Shown here: in pieces, positions 11,481 through 23,020 of the stretch
Numbering within the stretch: the first letter of the stretch is position 1
Layout: each line of letters starts with the position of its first letter
NCBI GenBank assembly: GCA_029891345.1
Contig: CM057002.1
Span: 62,734,777-62,798,776, forward strand
DNA length: 64,000 nt
Reading direction: 5' to 3'
Origin: Dryococelus australis
Taxonomy: Eukaryota > Arthropoda > Insecta > Phasmatodea > Phasmatidae
Program-made: the position numbers and the translations under genes
Notes under the pieces: generated by a model
Databases searched by the model: none
The model's input: only the letters and a program-made list of their open reading frames with translations
Told to the model about the DNA's origin: nothing

Positions 11481-12130
11481 CTTTCGCTGTGTGTGCCTGT
11501 GTGTCTGTCTGTGTGTGTGTGCGTGTGTGCCAGATTTGGCGCCAGTCGGCTGAGTAGTTTATTGGGTATGTTTGTTTTTGGGAACTTTTTCAATAAACCA
11601 TTTTTCGGAAACAAAGTCGTGTTTGAACAGAAGTGTATATTACTTTAATACTCTGCGTTTTGCTGAAATATGTTCAGATTATTCTGGTTTCGTCTGTAGA
11701 GGGCGTAGGAGCCCAAAACATTAATCATGTTATATTTGTACCAAACTTTTCACTTTGTACGAATTGTACGTGATGAAATTTTCCCCGAAAAGAATTATTT
11801 TAACATTTTATATTTCTTTAAAATAATTTGGCGTTAAATGCAAATTTATTTTGTTTCGTTGCAACCATAATAACAAATATTAACTAAGTTGTACAAATGA
11901 AAAAAAAAATTACAAAGGAAACGAATCCTATGGGCTACCATGGGACACATATGCAAGTCACCAAATATCAAACCATGCACATATGAAAAAAAAATCAATT
12001 TAAATAAATTTTTGCATTTTCAACGTTTTTTTTTTAATGCATGAACTGTTGTTTTGTAACTACGCATTTGTCAAGCAGTAGCTCACGGCGTTAGTTTATG
12101 TTGTACATTTCTTCACCTGCACAACTTAGT
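11481..12130. other. AT-rich spacer, no feature
   Basis: A short GTGT-rich run lies at about 11489-11530. The rest is AT-rich sequence with no long frame and no recognised repeat. Confidence 0.45.
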
Positions 12131-12498
12131 TATAGACTGTTCACTGTACACTGAACATTTTTGAACGCCCTACTTAAGATCTACTTCTATGCACGCTGTA
12201 TATTCTTCCGCCATATCTAAAGTTAACACTTTTTTATGCGTCTGTCAAGTGGAGCTGTATAATTATTAGAAAAGTAAATATTTTTTCAAATCTGCTAATT
12301 CTTACACATTAATGTATTAAAAGAAAAACAGAAAATGAAAGAAATCATTTACGTTTTTACAAATGTTTACCTAACACTTTTAATTCTATGTTAAGACATA
12401 GAACTACTTTCTATCCATCGTTAAAATATATGCAGCTAGGAGCAGTGGCTTTTTTCTAGGGTTGATTTCAAAAATGCTCACTTTATCGTGAAAAGCCT
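12131..12498 (-). mobile_element. Family A element, reversed copy 3
   Basis: Read on the minus strand, this starts GGCTTTTCACGATAAAGTGAG at 12498. It passes through the reverse complement of CTTTCTATCCATCGTTAA and ends near 12131 at GTGAACAGTCTATA. Length and order match copy 1 at 1621-2040, so this is a full-length copy in the opposite direction. Confidence 0.6.
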
Positions 12499-14288
12499 TT
12501 AGTATATGTTGTTATAACTGTAACAAAACAGAAGAATTTTGTATTTTACATAAAATTATTAAAAAAAATATAAAGTGTAAAAATTTTATATTTGCGGAAA
12601 ATGTCTTCGTATAAATGGTGTAGGAGTTGAACAACGTTTGGTACAATTATAAAAGAACCGTTAACAAACCGTGTTTGCTACAGCCTCTAAGGTTGGCGTA
12701 ACGTTTGCCCCCATCTTCATATAAATAAAGCCTGTATGATAATTTTAAAAAATCTGTACACGCAAACTGGTTTTCAAATGCGACTTTTCAAAGAAGATGG
12801 TGAGCGCCTGCAATTCGTAGCTACAGATATTCAACGAGCAAATGAACTCTGAGGTCTCGTAGCGGCGGAAACAGAAAAAAAAAAAAAAAAAAAATGAATG
12901 TGGCGGTGTCATTGTAAACATTTGTTGCTTTCTGAGAAAACATTTTCTCTCGTGAAATATGCATGGCGAATAACGGATCAGCAAAACCCGGAATTTGTTC
13001 CGACGGGCGTAACCAGCCCACGCACAGCACACAAACCCCGCGAAGGAGATTTGCATTTTAAATTTTGGTCTTGCGAGAGGCAAGAACAAATGTTACTGCT
13101 TTGCAGCACACGCGGATTACTATATCGTAAGAATTTTTCATAATGGAAGTGAGAATTTTTTTTAATGAATGTTTACTCTCTCGATTTGTGAAACGGAATC
13201 TAATGGGATGCAGATAAGTTGAAAGAGGTATAGGAGAGCCTAACGAATACTTCATCCGTAATTTATATTGACGTATTTCCACTACGCAAATTCCTGTTTG
13301 GTATTTTAGAGAGTAATGGTTAACTGGCTACAAAACTGAAATTATAGTAGGTATATATCGAAAATAATTATGCATTCGTTTTGACAATGTATCGTACATA
13401 ATAGTTGAGTGGCAAAGTTTTAGGTATGGCTCTCAATGCTCCGGTGTAACCGGCGAATTTTACCCCCAGGTAGGAAAGAACGGACACACTCGCGATCGAG
13501 AACGGAAAAGAACGTACTAAGTAAATAGTTATACCATTGGTCAGATGTCGGCACAATGGGGTGCCGCACTGAAAGAACAGGGGTTTCCAGAATAGGGGCT
13601 TTTCAGAGGAATACATTTTTTTTCTCGGAAAGTGGCATAGTTACACTCTACTTATTACACAGAACACGCAATTACTACACTTGAAAATCATTTCTGGGGA
13701 AACTCCAAGCTTCGCTGATGCGTGAACGCTTCGTGGTCACTACCTGCAAAAAACAGCCCGCGTGCCTTGAATCACTGTTTAGGGGATTAACTTCCCTGCT
13801 GGCGCGGAGGAATCTGTCTCGGTGCGAAATTCTTGGCTACGCTTGAACAGTAGTTTTATTTGCGAGGGGGCTACACTTGTTCCTTAAATTGTTATTCTAC
13901 CAAGGGACGCTGTCTGGCGAGAAGGTGACGAGGGTAAAGCTCTAGGGGATTAGTTTCGACCTAGTGTAATGCGGTCAGCCGAGGGTTGGAAACGTGTTAT
14001 AGACTACTGTTGTCGCAGTTGGCAGCGGACCACCAAGCTGCTTTGACACGTGCCGCCACTCAGGCATTCAGGGGGGTAAGAATCGCTTGCTACACCGCCC
14101 TCTAGCTGAAATGAGCACATGTTAGCCTTCGGCTTACGTCGCGTGGCCAGAAAGGGAGTGAGTGTTTAGTGGCGACCGACGCCGTAATACAAAACCGATG
14201 CTATGCAAATCTTAATCCTTGACCCTTGACGTTTCGCTTTCATTTCCTTTGATGTTTGACATTTCGGTATTATATAAATATTAGTTAA
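12499..14288. other. No gene assigned; poly-A tract and GC-richer segment
   Basis: A run of about 20 A lies at 12875-12894, preceded by unrecognised sequence that could be a retroposed fragment. The stretch 13.7-14.2 kb is more GC-rich than its surroundings but carries no frame or repeat that I can name. Frames at 12745-13143 on both strands owe their length partly to the poly-A run. Confidence 0.35.
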
Positions 14289-14610
14289 AAGCTGGTTGCA
14301 ATCAGTATACCGCTAACAAGGCATGCACGTGTTTGGACTTTACCAGGTCTTAATTACATCGGTCCAGGTAATCCAATAAATAACGGAGAACCTGTTTATG
14401 AAGGCAACCGCATAGCACGTGACCAGGACATTGCATACGATTGTGCAACACCATAAAAAGAGGTGCGTGCTGCTAATCGTGAAGCTATAAGAACTTTTAC
14501 AAGTGATTTTATTCACAATAAAAACTTTCATAGTGCAATTTGGCACTGCAGGACATGGACTTAAATATGGCGCAGGAGAGTTTATATCCACGAATGCCTC
14601 GTCAAAGTGA
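14289..14610 (+). pseudogene. Endogenous densovirus-like fragment: VP1 phospholipase A2 domain
   Basis: In parvoviruses the unique N-terminal part of VP1 carries a secreted-type phospholipase A2 used during entry. Here the first phase (14289-14453) reads LPGLNYIGPGNPINNGEP, the typical calcium-binding loop with YIGPGN. It is followed by RDQDIAYDCA in the position of the catalytic HDxxY helix. The family's catalytic His is replaced by Gln; the Asp and Tyr remain. A TAA interrupts at 14454-14456. The same phase then continues with REAIRTFTSDF, and a further segment with GLKYGAGEFI is in another phase up to TGA at 14608-14610. One stop, one frameshift and the active-site change make this a dead copy. 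No NS1 replication gene or capsid jelly-roll segment was seen on either side. Confidence 0.75.
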
Positions 14611-14726
14611 ATAAAAATTATTTGCTACCGTAACGATCGTTCAACTTGGAGTTCGAGTGAATTGTCACGTGTTAAATTCACTTATCAAAATAAACAAACA
14701 AAACTGAACAGCGCAAAAGACTATCT
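14611..14726. other. Spacer between viral fragment and LTR element
   Basis: AT-rich DNA with no recognisable feature. Confidence 0.4.
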
Positions 14727-15122
14727 CTAGGTGCAGCGTAGCCTTGGCAAGCCAGCCCGGCTAGTTATGTCAACACCGGGTGGAATGATAACAAGGTCGG
14801 GCCCACCAGTATATAAGGACGGGACAATGGTGGCTCGCGGCCATCTTGCTCCAGCCCGCCGGAGGCCCTCCCGGTTCGATGCCTGACAGTCCAGTAGTAC
14901 TGGTTCATCGCCATTTTCATGCGCTGTCGAGAGAGCCTCCACGCAGCCGCCTTCGTTACCCCAGGGTAATTATAAATCCTATTAGGGTGATTTAGGTTGT
15001 GTGAGGCGACGGGATAGACGAAGGCTATAATCAGGCTCCTTAAGAGCCAAAGCACTCTTAATAGTTCACTCAGATAGCCACTCTAGCTTCTTGGTGTTGT
15101 ATGCTTTGCTATTTGGTTAACA
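14727..15122 (+). repeat. 5' LTR of the Gypsy element
   Basis: It aligns along its whole length with 22611-23020, from CTAGGTGCAG to ATTTGGTTAACA. Shared blocks include GGTCGGGCCCACCAGTATAT and TTCGTTACCCCAGGGTAATT. The exact first base is uncertain, since a TG start would place it at 14732. A TATA box lies at 14810. Confidence 0.9.
14810..14818 (+). promoter_or_regulatory. TATA box of the 5' LTR promoter
   Basis: TATATAAGG sits about 80 bases into the LTR, and the 3' LTR has TATATAATG at the same place (22696). Conservation between the two LTRs and the position suit the U3 promoter. Confidence 0.6.
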
Positions 15123-15322
15123 TCCATTGGTTAACATTGATGAAATGACAAGTACACAAAATTGCTCTACACTAAGAAACAAAAACCAGGAGAAAGTTGC
15201 CAGGCTCATGTGGAGGATCTCGCCTTTTATAAAAACAAATGTAAACCAAACTTTCCACAGGAAGAGTTCGTAAAATTATTTGGCTATCACTATTACCAAC
15301 TATAGCAGACAAGATAACGGCA

Positions 15323-15751
15323 ATGGAAAATGACAAACTTGAACAATTGCTTCACAATTTAAAGAACATCGAGTTAGGAATTTACAGATACAACCAACTC
15401 ATGGAAAGCCAAACAAAAGTTACAGAACATGCCAAACTCCAGGACGAAATTAAAACACTACAGGGTCAGTTAGCCACCTTAACACAAGAAATCAGTCACA
15501 AGAATACCACCATGGCACCACAAAATGACTGCAAATCACATCAAAATGCATTTCAACAGCAATACAGACCTCCCACACCCAGTATCACGCCAATTTATGT
15601 CAGGACGGAACGCAACACACAAGTTAATGGGACTCAGAGAATGGCGTGTTACAGAACATCACCCTACCAAAACAATTTTTGGTACCCCAAAAACAGTCAG
15701 GCAGGCCCCTTAACAGCAGAACTCTGTAATCAGGAACTCCCGTGGGACTAA
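15323..15751 (+). pseudogene. gag, N-terminal part (coiled coil)
   Basis: The frame opens with ATG about 200 bases after the 5' LTR and runs 142 codons. Residues 1-65 are rich in L, E, K and Q with heptad spacing (KLEQLLHNLKNIELGIYRYN), consistent with a coiled-coil Gag N-terminus. The remainder is Q, N, P and T-rich and of low complexity. It ends at a stop before the next gag piece, which starts in another phase, so gag is broken here. Confidence 0.6.
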
Positions 15752-15815
15752 GTAAGCTGGAAAACTAACACACAAACACACGCTGCCACTCCCCCCCCCC
15801 TCCCCCAAGGAAAAA

Positions 15816-16605
15816 GTGCAGCACATCATTAACACCTGTCAGACGCTCTTTAGCAAACACGTGCCCACCAGATCATATGCGGAAATAGCCAAATTTAATG
15901 CTCGTAGCGATAACATTGAACAGACGAGTCGTTACCAACCCACTTGCATACAAAGGCCTCAGACAGAAAATATAACAAATAATAACATCTCTAGTATCAA
16001 CTTCCAGGAGTTTGAAAAGCAGGTCAGCGAAACAAGTCACGAAAAGAAAGGACACCCACAAGGACAAAAACGTTTATCAACAGAGCAGCGTGCCCAACAC
16101 TCCCCTAAACCCAGAACTGACGGCTCCCACCGAGTGTGCCGACTGGGAAGAATGCATGATTCAGTACACCCGTGACGTCAGCGGCATGCGAGCGGCCTTC
16201 ATTGGTTCCCACTCACAGGTGGTCTTGACGTGCAACCTATGCCTGTATTCGGGTCACAAGGCAGCAGCGTGCCCACTCTTCCGTAAACAGAAACAAGAAT
16301 TCCATACAGACATTGTGGCACGTTTTCGCAAATTCAAACAGCATTTCGCTATTGGCCAAACAAGAATCATATTATCGCATGCAGGAAGCGACAACACATC
16401 CACAACAGAGAACACCGTAAACATCAACAAAGAATGGAGTGGCGATGGTGATAAGCATGAGCGCAACCTGAGTCACTGGTCCTACTTACACAACACAAAC
16501 ACTCACGACACGCAGATCACCAAGGACGAATGCTGTGCCAGTTACGTCAAAACATCAACACTATGCATAATTGTCTGGCTAGGCAGAAATATGTACAATG
16601 CGTAA
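15816..16605 (+). pseudogene. gag, C-terminal part with CCHC zinc knuckle
   Basis: Two overlapping phases (15816-16175, then 16012-16605) together cover the rest of gag, with a frameshift in the overlap. The first contains SYAEIAKFNARSDN, a motif-like stretch often seen before the knuckle in retroelement Gag proteins. The second has CNLCLYSGHKAAAC at 16231-16272, a perfect CX2CX4HX4C zinc knuckle that would bind element RNA. The second phase ends at TAA just before the protease motif in another phase. That break may be natural, since many Gypsy elements use a gag-pol shift, or it may be decay. Confidence 0.8.
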
Positions 16606-16935
16606 CTGGACACTGGGTGCTCTCATTCATGTGTGATATCAACACTGATCACTAAACAAAAGCAGGAACCAGTAACAGAAACATTTACAGTAATGGGCAC
16701 TACTCACAACATTGATGTTCCTAGATATAAAACAAACGCCAACATTAGCATCTGCAGCTATAATTTCCAACAAAAATATGAATTAATAGATAGTGTTAAG
16801 TTAGACATTATAATTGGCATAGACTGAATGAAGAAGTATGACGTGGTGCCAGTTCTAACCAAAGACATTATGTTTGTTAAGACCTCCAATAATGAGAGGG
16901 TTATCGAGATACCCATTAATACTAACGCCATATAA
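16600..16935 (+). pseudogene. pol: aspartic protease
   Basis: LDTGCSHSCVIST is read from 16606, with the catalytic DTG at 16609-16617. About 65 residues later the phase gives IIIGID, where retroelement proteases have a hydrophobic strand ending near the RT boundary. There a TGA at 16825-16827 stands where Trp is usual in the family, and the reading continues as MKKYDVVPVLTKDI. The domain length, about 100 residues, fits a dimeric retroviral-type protease. The premature stop shows loss of function. Confidence 0.75.
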
Positions 16936-16979
16936 TATGACAGAAGCAACTGTATTGAATATTACTTAAACAAGATAGA

Positions 16980-17896
16980 AGCTACCGAAATACACTCAAC
17001 CTGAGCAGCAATAGGGAATATTAACAGCTACCTACCAACACACCAACAGCGAGAGCTACACGCTTTACTTGAAGAATATAATGATCGGTTTGCGAGTTCT
17101 ATCACTGAACTTACTGACACCAAAGGTTACGAAATTAAATTGGAACTCACAACAGACAAACCAATCCACACATGTCCATACAGAATAAACCCTAAATTAC
17201 ACGAACAAGTATTAACTCAAATAGATCACATGCTGAACTCAAAAATTATCACTCTCTCGGATTATCATATATAGGTTCAATTGATATGTTCAGTGGCTTC
17301 TACGCAATTCTTGTACGCAAAAGAGATTGTGAGAAACTCGCCTTTAGTGTTGATGGTGAGGGGTTATACGAGTACACACATATGCCAAGGGCCTTGCCAC
17401 ACGTCATATTTATTTTCAAAATTTCGTTTATATAATGCTAGGTCCATTATGGTGGAACATGGCCATAAACTACATAGATTATATTTTTATTATCTGTAAA
17501 ACCTTCAGTGAATCTTTACAAAACATTAAGAACCGTAAGGAATGATTGTGCAAATATAATGTGAAAATTAATAGTAAGAAATGTAATTTCGTGCAACAGG
17601 AAATTAAGATACTCGGACATTACATTACTCTGTCCAGGACAGAAACCAATCTTGAAAAAATTGCCACTATTCAGCAAATGGCACAGCCTAAAAACATTAA
17701 GCAGTTGTGTACCTTTCATGGACTTATGTCCTACCTGCGCAGATATATCCAAGACTATGCGCATCTGGCCGAACCATCAATGGAGTTAACGAATGAAACA
17801 GTAGTATTCCAGTGGACACCACGAGAACAAAGGGCTTTAGACAAATTGAAATCACCACTTCATAATCCCCCCTGCCCCAATATTAGCCAAATGTGA
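16980..17896 (+). pseudogene. pol: reverse transcriptase, fragmented
   Basis: The N-terminal RT segment (about 17040-17270) includes PIHTCPYRINPKLHEQV and LNSKIITLSD. Roughly 100 residues expected before motif A are missing, so there is an internal deletion. Motif A appears as SIDMFSGFYAI near 17278. The catalytic YxDD box is YIDY at 17471-17482, with the second Asp replaced by Tyr. The thumb (17546 onward) reads KINSKKCNFVQQEIKILGHY and continues through FHGLMSYLRRYI to EPSMELT, where the RNase H tether begins. Several stops and shifts separate the pieces. The order and motifs are those of Ty3/Gypsy Pol. Confidence 0.85.
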
Positions 17897-18879
17897 CAAA
17901 AACCGCTGAACTATCCTAGTCTGTGACACATCACAGACAGTGATAGCTGCAGTATTAATGTAGGAAGTCCCTGGCAGCAAAGATCGCGTAATAATAGCAC
18001 TCAATTCTAAGAAATTGTCATTGAACGAAAAAATGCTGGTCGGTCACGGAAAAAGATCTTTCTGCCATAAAATAATGTGTTATATATTTTAAACAATATC
18101 TATATGGCCACGAATTCATTATTGAGACAGACCATGCAAGCCTCCGCTACCTTAAGACCATGGCTGAGCACAACATTAGAATTCATAAATTAGCAATTAC
18201 TCTCATGGAGTATGATTTCGATGACCGCATAATTAAGGGCAAACTTAATATACTAGCGGATGCCATGAGGCAAATGGCAACTTCAGAAAAAGCAGACACA
18301 ACCCCCATATCACTCGACAACACAGGATACAACATCAAAAAGGAATTCCTAGCTTGCACCTCCTTCTACAAGGCATTAGCAGAGAGCCTACTACAAAATC
18401 CTAACAAAGAGATTAAGGCTACCATTGCCAAATATATCATGAACAACTGGCCTGAAACCAAACCCCTAGTTAAGAAGGATCTTTATACTATAGACAAATC
18501 CAGGGTAGCCAAAATGATTATAAATGAGGAATACTTTCCTCTCAAGGCCATTGCTAAAATTATCACCCACCTATATCAGGTCAATGTTGAAATCTCTATG
18601 CAAGCACATGGAAACAAAATCAAAACGACATGCCTCGACCCACATTTAAATTGCCAAATTATTATTACATATGACAACAACACTCCACACTACCTTCCAG
18701 TATATATACACGAACAGGAGTACATAAAATCAGAGGACGACTCACACTTACTATTAGCACCACTATCACAAACACAAACATCTGCCTTTCTAGCTGAATA
18801 TGCCAATGACCCCCATATTAAGCAACAACAATCACACTCACGGATCCTATTAATGCATCACCTAGATACTGTTGCTTAA
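17897..18879 (+). pseudogene. pol: RNase H and connection domain
   Basis: After a stop at 17894, an RNase H start with VCDTSQTVIAAVL is visible near 17920, followed by a shifted stretch with LNSKKLS. The strand YGHEFIIETDHASLRYLK (about 18105-18155) and the phase from 18160 give the domain end, with the motif GKLNILADAM at about 18238-18267 in place of the usual GxxNxxADxLSR. The long open phase to 18879 then covers the linker between RNase H and integrase, rich in K, T and N, ending SHSRILLMHHLDTVA. This is the longest intact stretch of the element. Confidence 0.75.
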
Positions 18880-19985
18880 AAAGATGATATGCCATTACGG
18901 GAAACTGTTAGATTTATATGAAACCACATACGCCAACAAGCAAAATAAGCTTACACTTGTCCCACAGTACTACATGCCAGAAATAATTACCGCCAGATAT
19001 AATTATGCCTTATTAGGAGGAGGTCATTTCGAGTCATTTAAGACTCTCGAGAAAATATAAAATGCATACTACTGGCACAGTATGAATAAGGATGTTAAGG
19101 AGTATAATAAAAATTGTCTGACATGTGAAAGGATTAAGGTTCCTAACCAGAAGCCCATTGGCCTTATGACTACCATCCCCCCTTAATTGGATTTTTTGGG
19201 TCTGAATTCCAAGGGCCTCTGCAAACGTCAGCATCAGGAGACCAATGTGTATTAGTAATAACATAGTTATTTACGTGTTATGCAGTTGCCCAGCTTGTGA
19301 AATTGATCGATGCCATTACATGTGCTAACTTGATTAAATATGTCATCCTTCAATTCGGATGCCCTAAATCAATCTTAACCAATAGAGGCACTTTTTTTTA
19401 ATAACGAGATGATGGCTGAGCTGTTCCAAAAATTTCTAATCAAAAACTCCCAACGACAGTGTATAACCCTGCTGCAATGGGCTGACGGAGCAAAGTAAAA
19501 AAAGTTCTATCCCAGCACCTGATGTCTCGTGCAAATGAGGACCCCACTCTCTGGACAAATATGTCTCTTATATTATATTTAATTACAACTCCACCATAAA
19601 TAGAAGTACCAAGTTCAGCCCATTTTTTCTTTTGCACGGCGTAGAAGCTTTTCAACTGTCACACGTCATTACATACACTTACTCCCCACACGCTCACAAT
19701 TGGTGCGAACACCTGAAACACACTCGCGAACAAGCTCGCATTAACCTCATAGCATCTCAGCAAAAAAAGAAGGGATTGTTCGATGTAAAGTATCGCCCGA
19801 ATGACCTAAAAATCGACCAATTCGTCTCGGTAAAGATCACGCCAGGCAAAAGGTGCTTACATTTAAATATCAGGGCCCATACCGAATCCATGACATACTA
19901 GGTCCTTCAACTAATGCGATTGAAATATGCAAAAGGGGCCAAACCAAAATAGATACTGTCAGCACGAGAAATGTAAAACTGGCCA
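18880..19985 (+). pseudogene. pol: integrase, degenerate
   Basis: The zinc-binding N-terminus is recognisable: YYMPEIITARYNYALLGGGH, then SFKTLEKI and a stop, then YYWHSMNKDVKEYNKNCLTC, which gives the CX2C half of the HHCC motif. The core is badly broken by stops near 19184 and 19260-19270. The segment FGCPKSILTNRGTF at about 19355-19392 corresponds to the second catalytic Asp region, with Asn in its place. A C-terminal part with KIDQFVSVKITPGKRCLHLN is visible near 19809-19868. Enzyme activity can be ruled out for this copy. Confidence 0.75.
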
Positions 19986-21294
19986 ATATCAGAAACTAAT
20001 ATCTGCCATTATGTTTCAGGTAGCACATATGCAGAATGAGATATTCGACTGACAGCACGATGTTCCAGTGTGCTGTCTTATCCACATACCGCAGGCTTGC
20101 AGCTATCCCACAACCAACGCAGTACACTGCTCCAGCAGCCACTGTGTCAATGCCGCAACTGCCGAAAGAATCCCAGCCTCCGAGAGAAGAGATACTGCCT
20201 TGTTCGGCTGCACCATTGTATACACACCGACTCATGTGTTAGGCGAGAAAGCAAACTGCAATATCGTTACGGAGAAATTATTGTTACTGGGGAGTAAATT
20301 TAATATATGTGCAATGTGTACCCTTCCCTTTGCAGCTGCAGTGAATGAGCACATGGACGGAGGACGAGGCCACGTGGAGCCCAGGAAATATCCCAGTAGG
20401 GCCAACGCGAGCATTTGCCTTTGCTAGTTGTTTCTCTTCCAGTACTTCTAATACATTGGTTGAGACACAGTGATTTTGAACCCACACAGTTAAAGTTATA
20501 AGAGGGTATCTCATTCTGTTTTGTAAACGAAACTTTAAACTAAGATGGGAAAATTTTATATGCTAGGCTTCCAACAGTAGAATATGTTTCCAGCAAACCC
20601 AACGTGTTGCAGAGATGCGTTTTTTCAGTTCTGTCTCAAGGACACTATAATTATATTAGTCTATCGACAATCCTAGCTCTTATTATCGTTCTTGCACTTG
20701 TATATTACAAGCTAGTAAGAATCTAGATTTTATTAGAAAAAGCTGTATGAAAGGGCATAAATTGAGGTATAAGAGCACTTCCGTTTTGCAGGCCTTCAGT
20801 TTACATATATTTTAAGGGCATGCAGCAATGTTCTCTGAACAGCAACGCACAAAATTGAACTTAAAAGTTAGCCCACAGAGGAAACGAGTTACGTAATAGA
20901 ACTATATAGCACGTTACCACAATTGATTGCACTTCCCGTTAATTGCTAAATATTTTTCGCATTTACGCACAATATTTTAACCTTACAAAGAAGGTAACAT
21001 ATGGCAAGCCAAGGTACTCGCACATTTAGTACTTTCAGTTAGTGTCATAAGGTGGTATGCCTGAGTTTTCACACAACAGTACAGACTGCGCAATCTGGTA
21101 GCAGGTGAGAAATCATGCTCATGAGTGACACATGAATAAGAGGAAAAGGTGCACGCTTTTTGTGTAGAGGGCAGTAGCGGACAGTGGCACATGAAACAGT
21201 TTAGTGCATCAGCTCTAGAGAGCAGTTGAAGCTAGAATAACAACACGTTGCGAGAACGCCATATGAGTTTTTTTTTTTTTTGCATTGGGCCTCT

Positions 21295-21372
<78 letters not shown>
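21295..21372. repeat. (GT)n(TA)n microsatellite
   Basis: Seven GT units are followed by about 32 TA units. Open frames across it are artefacts of the dinucleotide repeat. Confidence 0.95.
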
Positions 21373-21375
<3 letters not shown>

Positions 21376-21780
21376 AATTAATAACACAATTAATAAGACT
21401 GACGTCAATCCATACACAGTACCATTTTGAGCTTTATAGAATTCTAACTATAAAATTATTATTTGAATGTGTAGTTATATAAGGCTAAACACTTATTTCA
21501 CGTAGCATTTAAAGCAGCATAATCCCAAATTCCCTTACCACGGTGGTCGATGTCGGAGTTACCAGTTTTCCGTTACTTTTATTAAATAAATTATGGAGCC
21601 GAGCACACTTCCCTTCTCTCTTCTCGGTCAACACGAAACGATAGTGGCTGTAGATAGTTACTTAGTAATGTGCCAGCACACCACGTAATCAATCTTTCTA
21701 AATGTCATTTTTGGTTATTTTCATTCGTACACCAACCAAATGGGTAAAATCTTAAGGTAACAGTCACTATCTTGTTGTGG

Positions 21781-21782
<2 letters not shown>

Positions 21783-21845
<63 letters not shown>
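21783..21845. repeat. (TA)n microsatellite
   Basis: About 31 uninterrupted TA units. Confidence 0.95.
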
Positions 21846-21852
<7 letters not shown>

Positions 21853-22610
21853 ATTTTTAAGTGATCTAGGCCACATAACTTGTGACACATACTACGATGA
21901 TCATTTAAATGTGTCTTCAAAACTTAGGTGAGGCATGTATTATACTATCGAAATTTTGAAAATCCTCATACTTACCAGCTAAGTACACTATGTTTACGAT
22001 AAATGTATAAACATTCCTATTACTATAATGAAATTATACATAAAACTGATTTTTTACATGATCACTTAAATGTTTCTTAATACTTATGTAAAATATATAT
22101 ATGGATTTGTCGCAATTTAGGAAAATTTTATATGAAAATACCAGCTGTTTAATGGTATCAACAAGTTAAGTGTTCAAAAGATATCTTTCCCTACAAGGGT
22201 ATTACTGTAATGGTTATAATTTTCTTATAGCATTCAAGCAGATTCTATGACGTCGTTACTTTAGGATACTCGCCTTTCACGTAATGCTATTCCTAGTCTA
22301 ACGTAGCTGACAGCGCCCTAGGGAACCGACGAATTTCGTGCACGAAAGACACTCAGTAATTTATTACCCTGTCGGTTTCCGCGTAGAAGTCAGGCACTCT
22401 CTGACTGCATTCTGCTGTCCAGTGCCAAGGGCACCTGGCCTCCTCCCTCGCCTCGACGCCGCCATACTACAGCGATGGCCCGACCTTACGCTTACCTTCC
22501 CCTGCATCATCCAGCCCCCGTCTTCTCATGTGAGGATGCATGAGTTTTCCAAAGACAGGGGGCCATGCTATGGTCGCTAATAGCAAGGGTTGCCAGGAGG
22601 CATGCAAACG

Positions 22611-23020
22611 CTAGGTGCAGCATAGCCTTGGCAAGCTAGCCCGGCTAGTTATGTCAACACTCCCGGGGGAATGATAATAAGGTCGGGCCCACCAGTATAT
22701 AATGACAGGACATTGGTGGCTCGTGGCCATCGTGCTCCAGCTCACCAGAGGCCCTGCCGGTTCGACGCCTGGCAGGAGGACCACCAGTCCAGTGGTCCTG
22801 GTTCATCGCCATTCTCAGCTGACATCGAGAGGGTCTTCATGCAGCCACCTTCGTTACCCCAGGGTAATTATAAATTCTATTGTGGCGATTTAGGTTGTGT
22901 GAGGCGACGGGAGAGACAGAGGCTATAATCAGGCTCCTTACGAGCCAGAGCACTCTTAATAGTTCATCCAGCTAGCCACTTTAGCTATTTGGTGTTTCAT
23001 GCTTTGCTATTTGCTTAACA
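22611..23020 (+). repeat. 3' LTR of the Gypsy element
   Basis: Direct-repeat partner of 14727-15122. It begins CTAGGTGCAGCATAGCC and ends TTTGCTTAACA. Relative to the left LTR it has about 10 extra bases near 22776 and many substitutions, so the pair has diverged since insertion. Confidence 0.9.

Larger units (their letters stand above)
19986..22610 (+). other. Post-pol region of the Gypsy element; no env recognised
   Basis: Between integrase and the 3' LTR there is no frame with a recognisable envelope motif. Overlapping frames at 20036-20430 on both strands are short and contradictory. Two long TA microsatellites (21309-21372, 21783-21845) sit in AT-rich DNA that may be a later nested insertion. 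Just before the 3' LTR, GCAAGGGTTGCCAGGAGG (about 22584-22601) is a modestly purine-rich stretch that could be a polypurine tract. Confidence 0.45.
14727..23020 (+). mobile_element. Full-length but defective Ty3/Gypsy LTR retrotransposon (8.3 kb)
   Basis: Two direct LTRs (14727-15122 and 22611-23020) bracket gag, protease, reverse transcriptase, RNase H and integrase remnants in that order. That order defines Ty3/Gypsy rather than Copia, where integrase precedes reverse transcriptase. Every domain is broken by stops or frameshifts, and key catalytic residues are lost. ATCT occurs just before the left LTR (14723-14726) and one base after the right LTR (23022-23025), a possible but unproven target duplication. 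About 2.6 kb between integrase and the 3' LTR holds two TA microsatellites and no recognisable env. The LTRs carry many differences, including about 10 extra bases near 22776 in the right LTR, so the insertion is old. Confidence 0.88.

Noticed and set aside
11296-12498. One 1.2-kb element with long inverted ends
   Set aside because: The right part (12131-12498) is a full reversed family A copy with its own two ends, so this is better read as a truncated copy plus a separate inverted copy.
20036-20430. Possible envelope gene after pol in the Gypsy element
   Set aside because: Overlapping short frames in several phases on both strands, with no signal peptide, cleavage site or transmembrane segment consistent in any one phase.
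21232-21482. Open frames on both strands encoding long YIYI repeats
   Set aside because: They are translations of the TA microsatellite, which lacks stops in some phases. The same applies at 21705-21920, 24552-24806 and 31764-31964.
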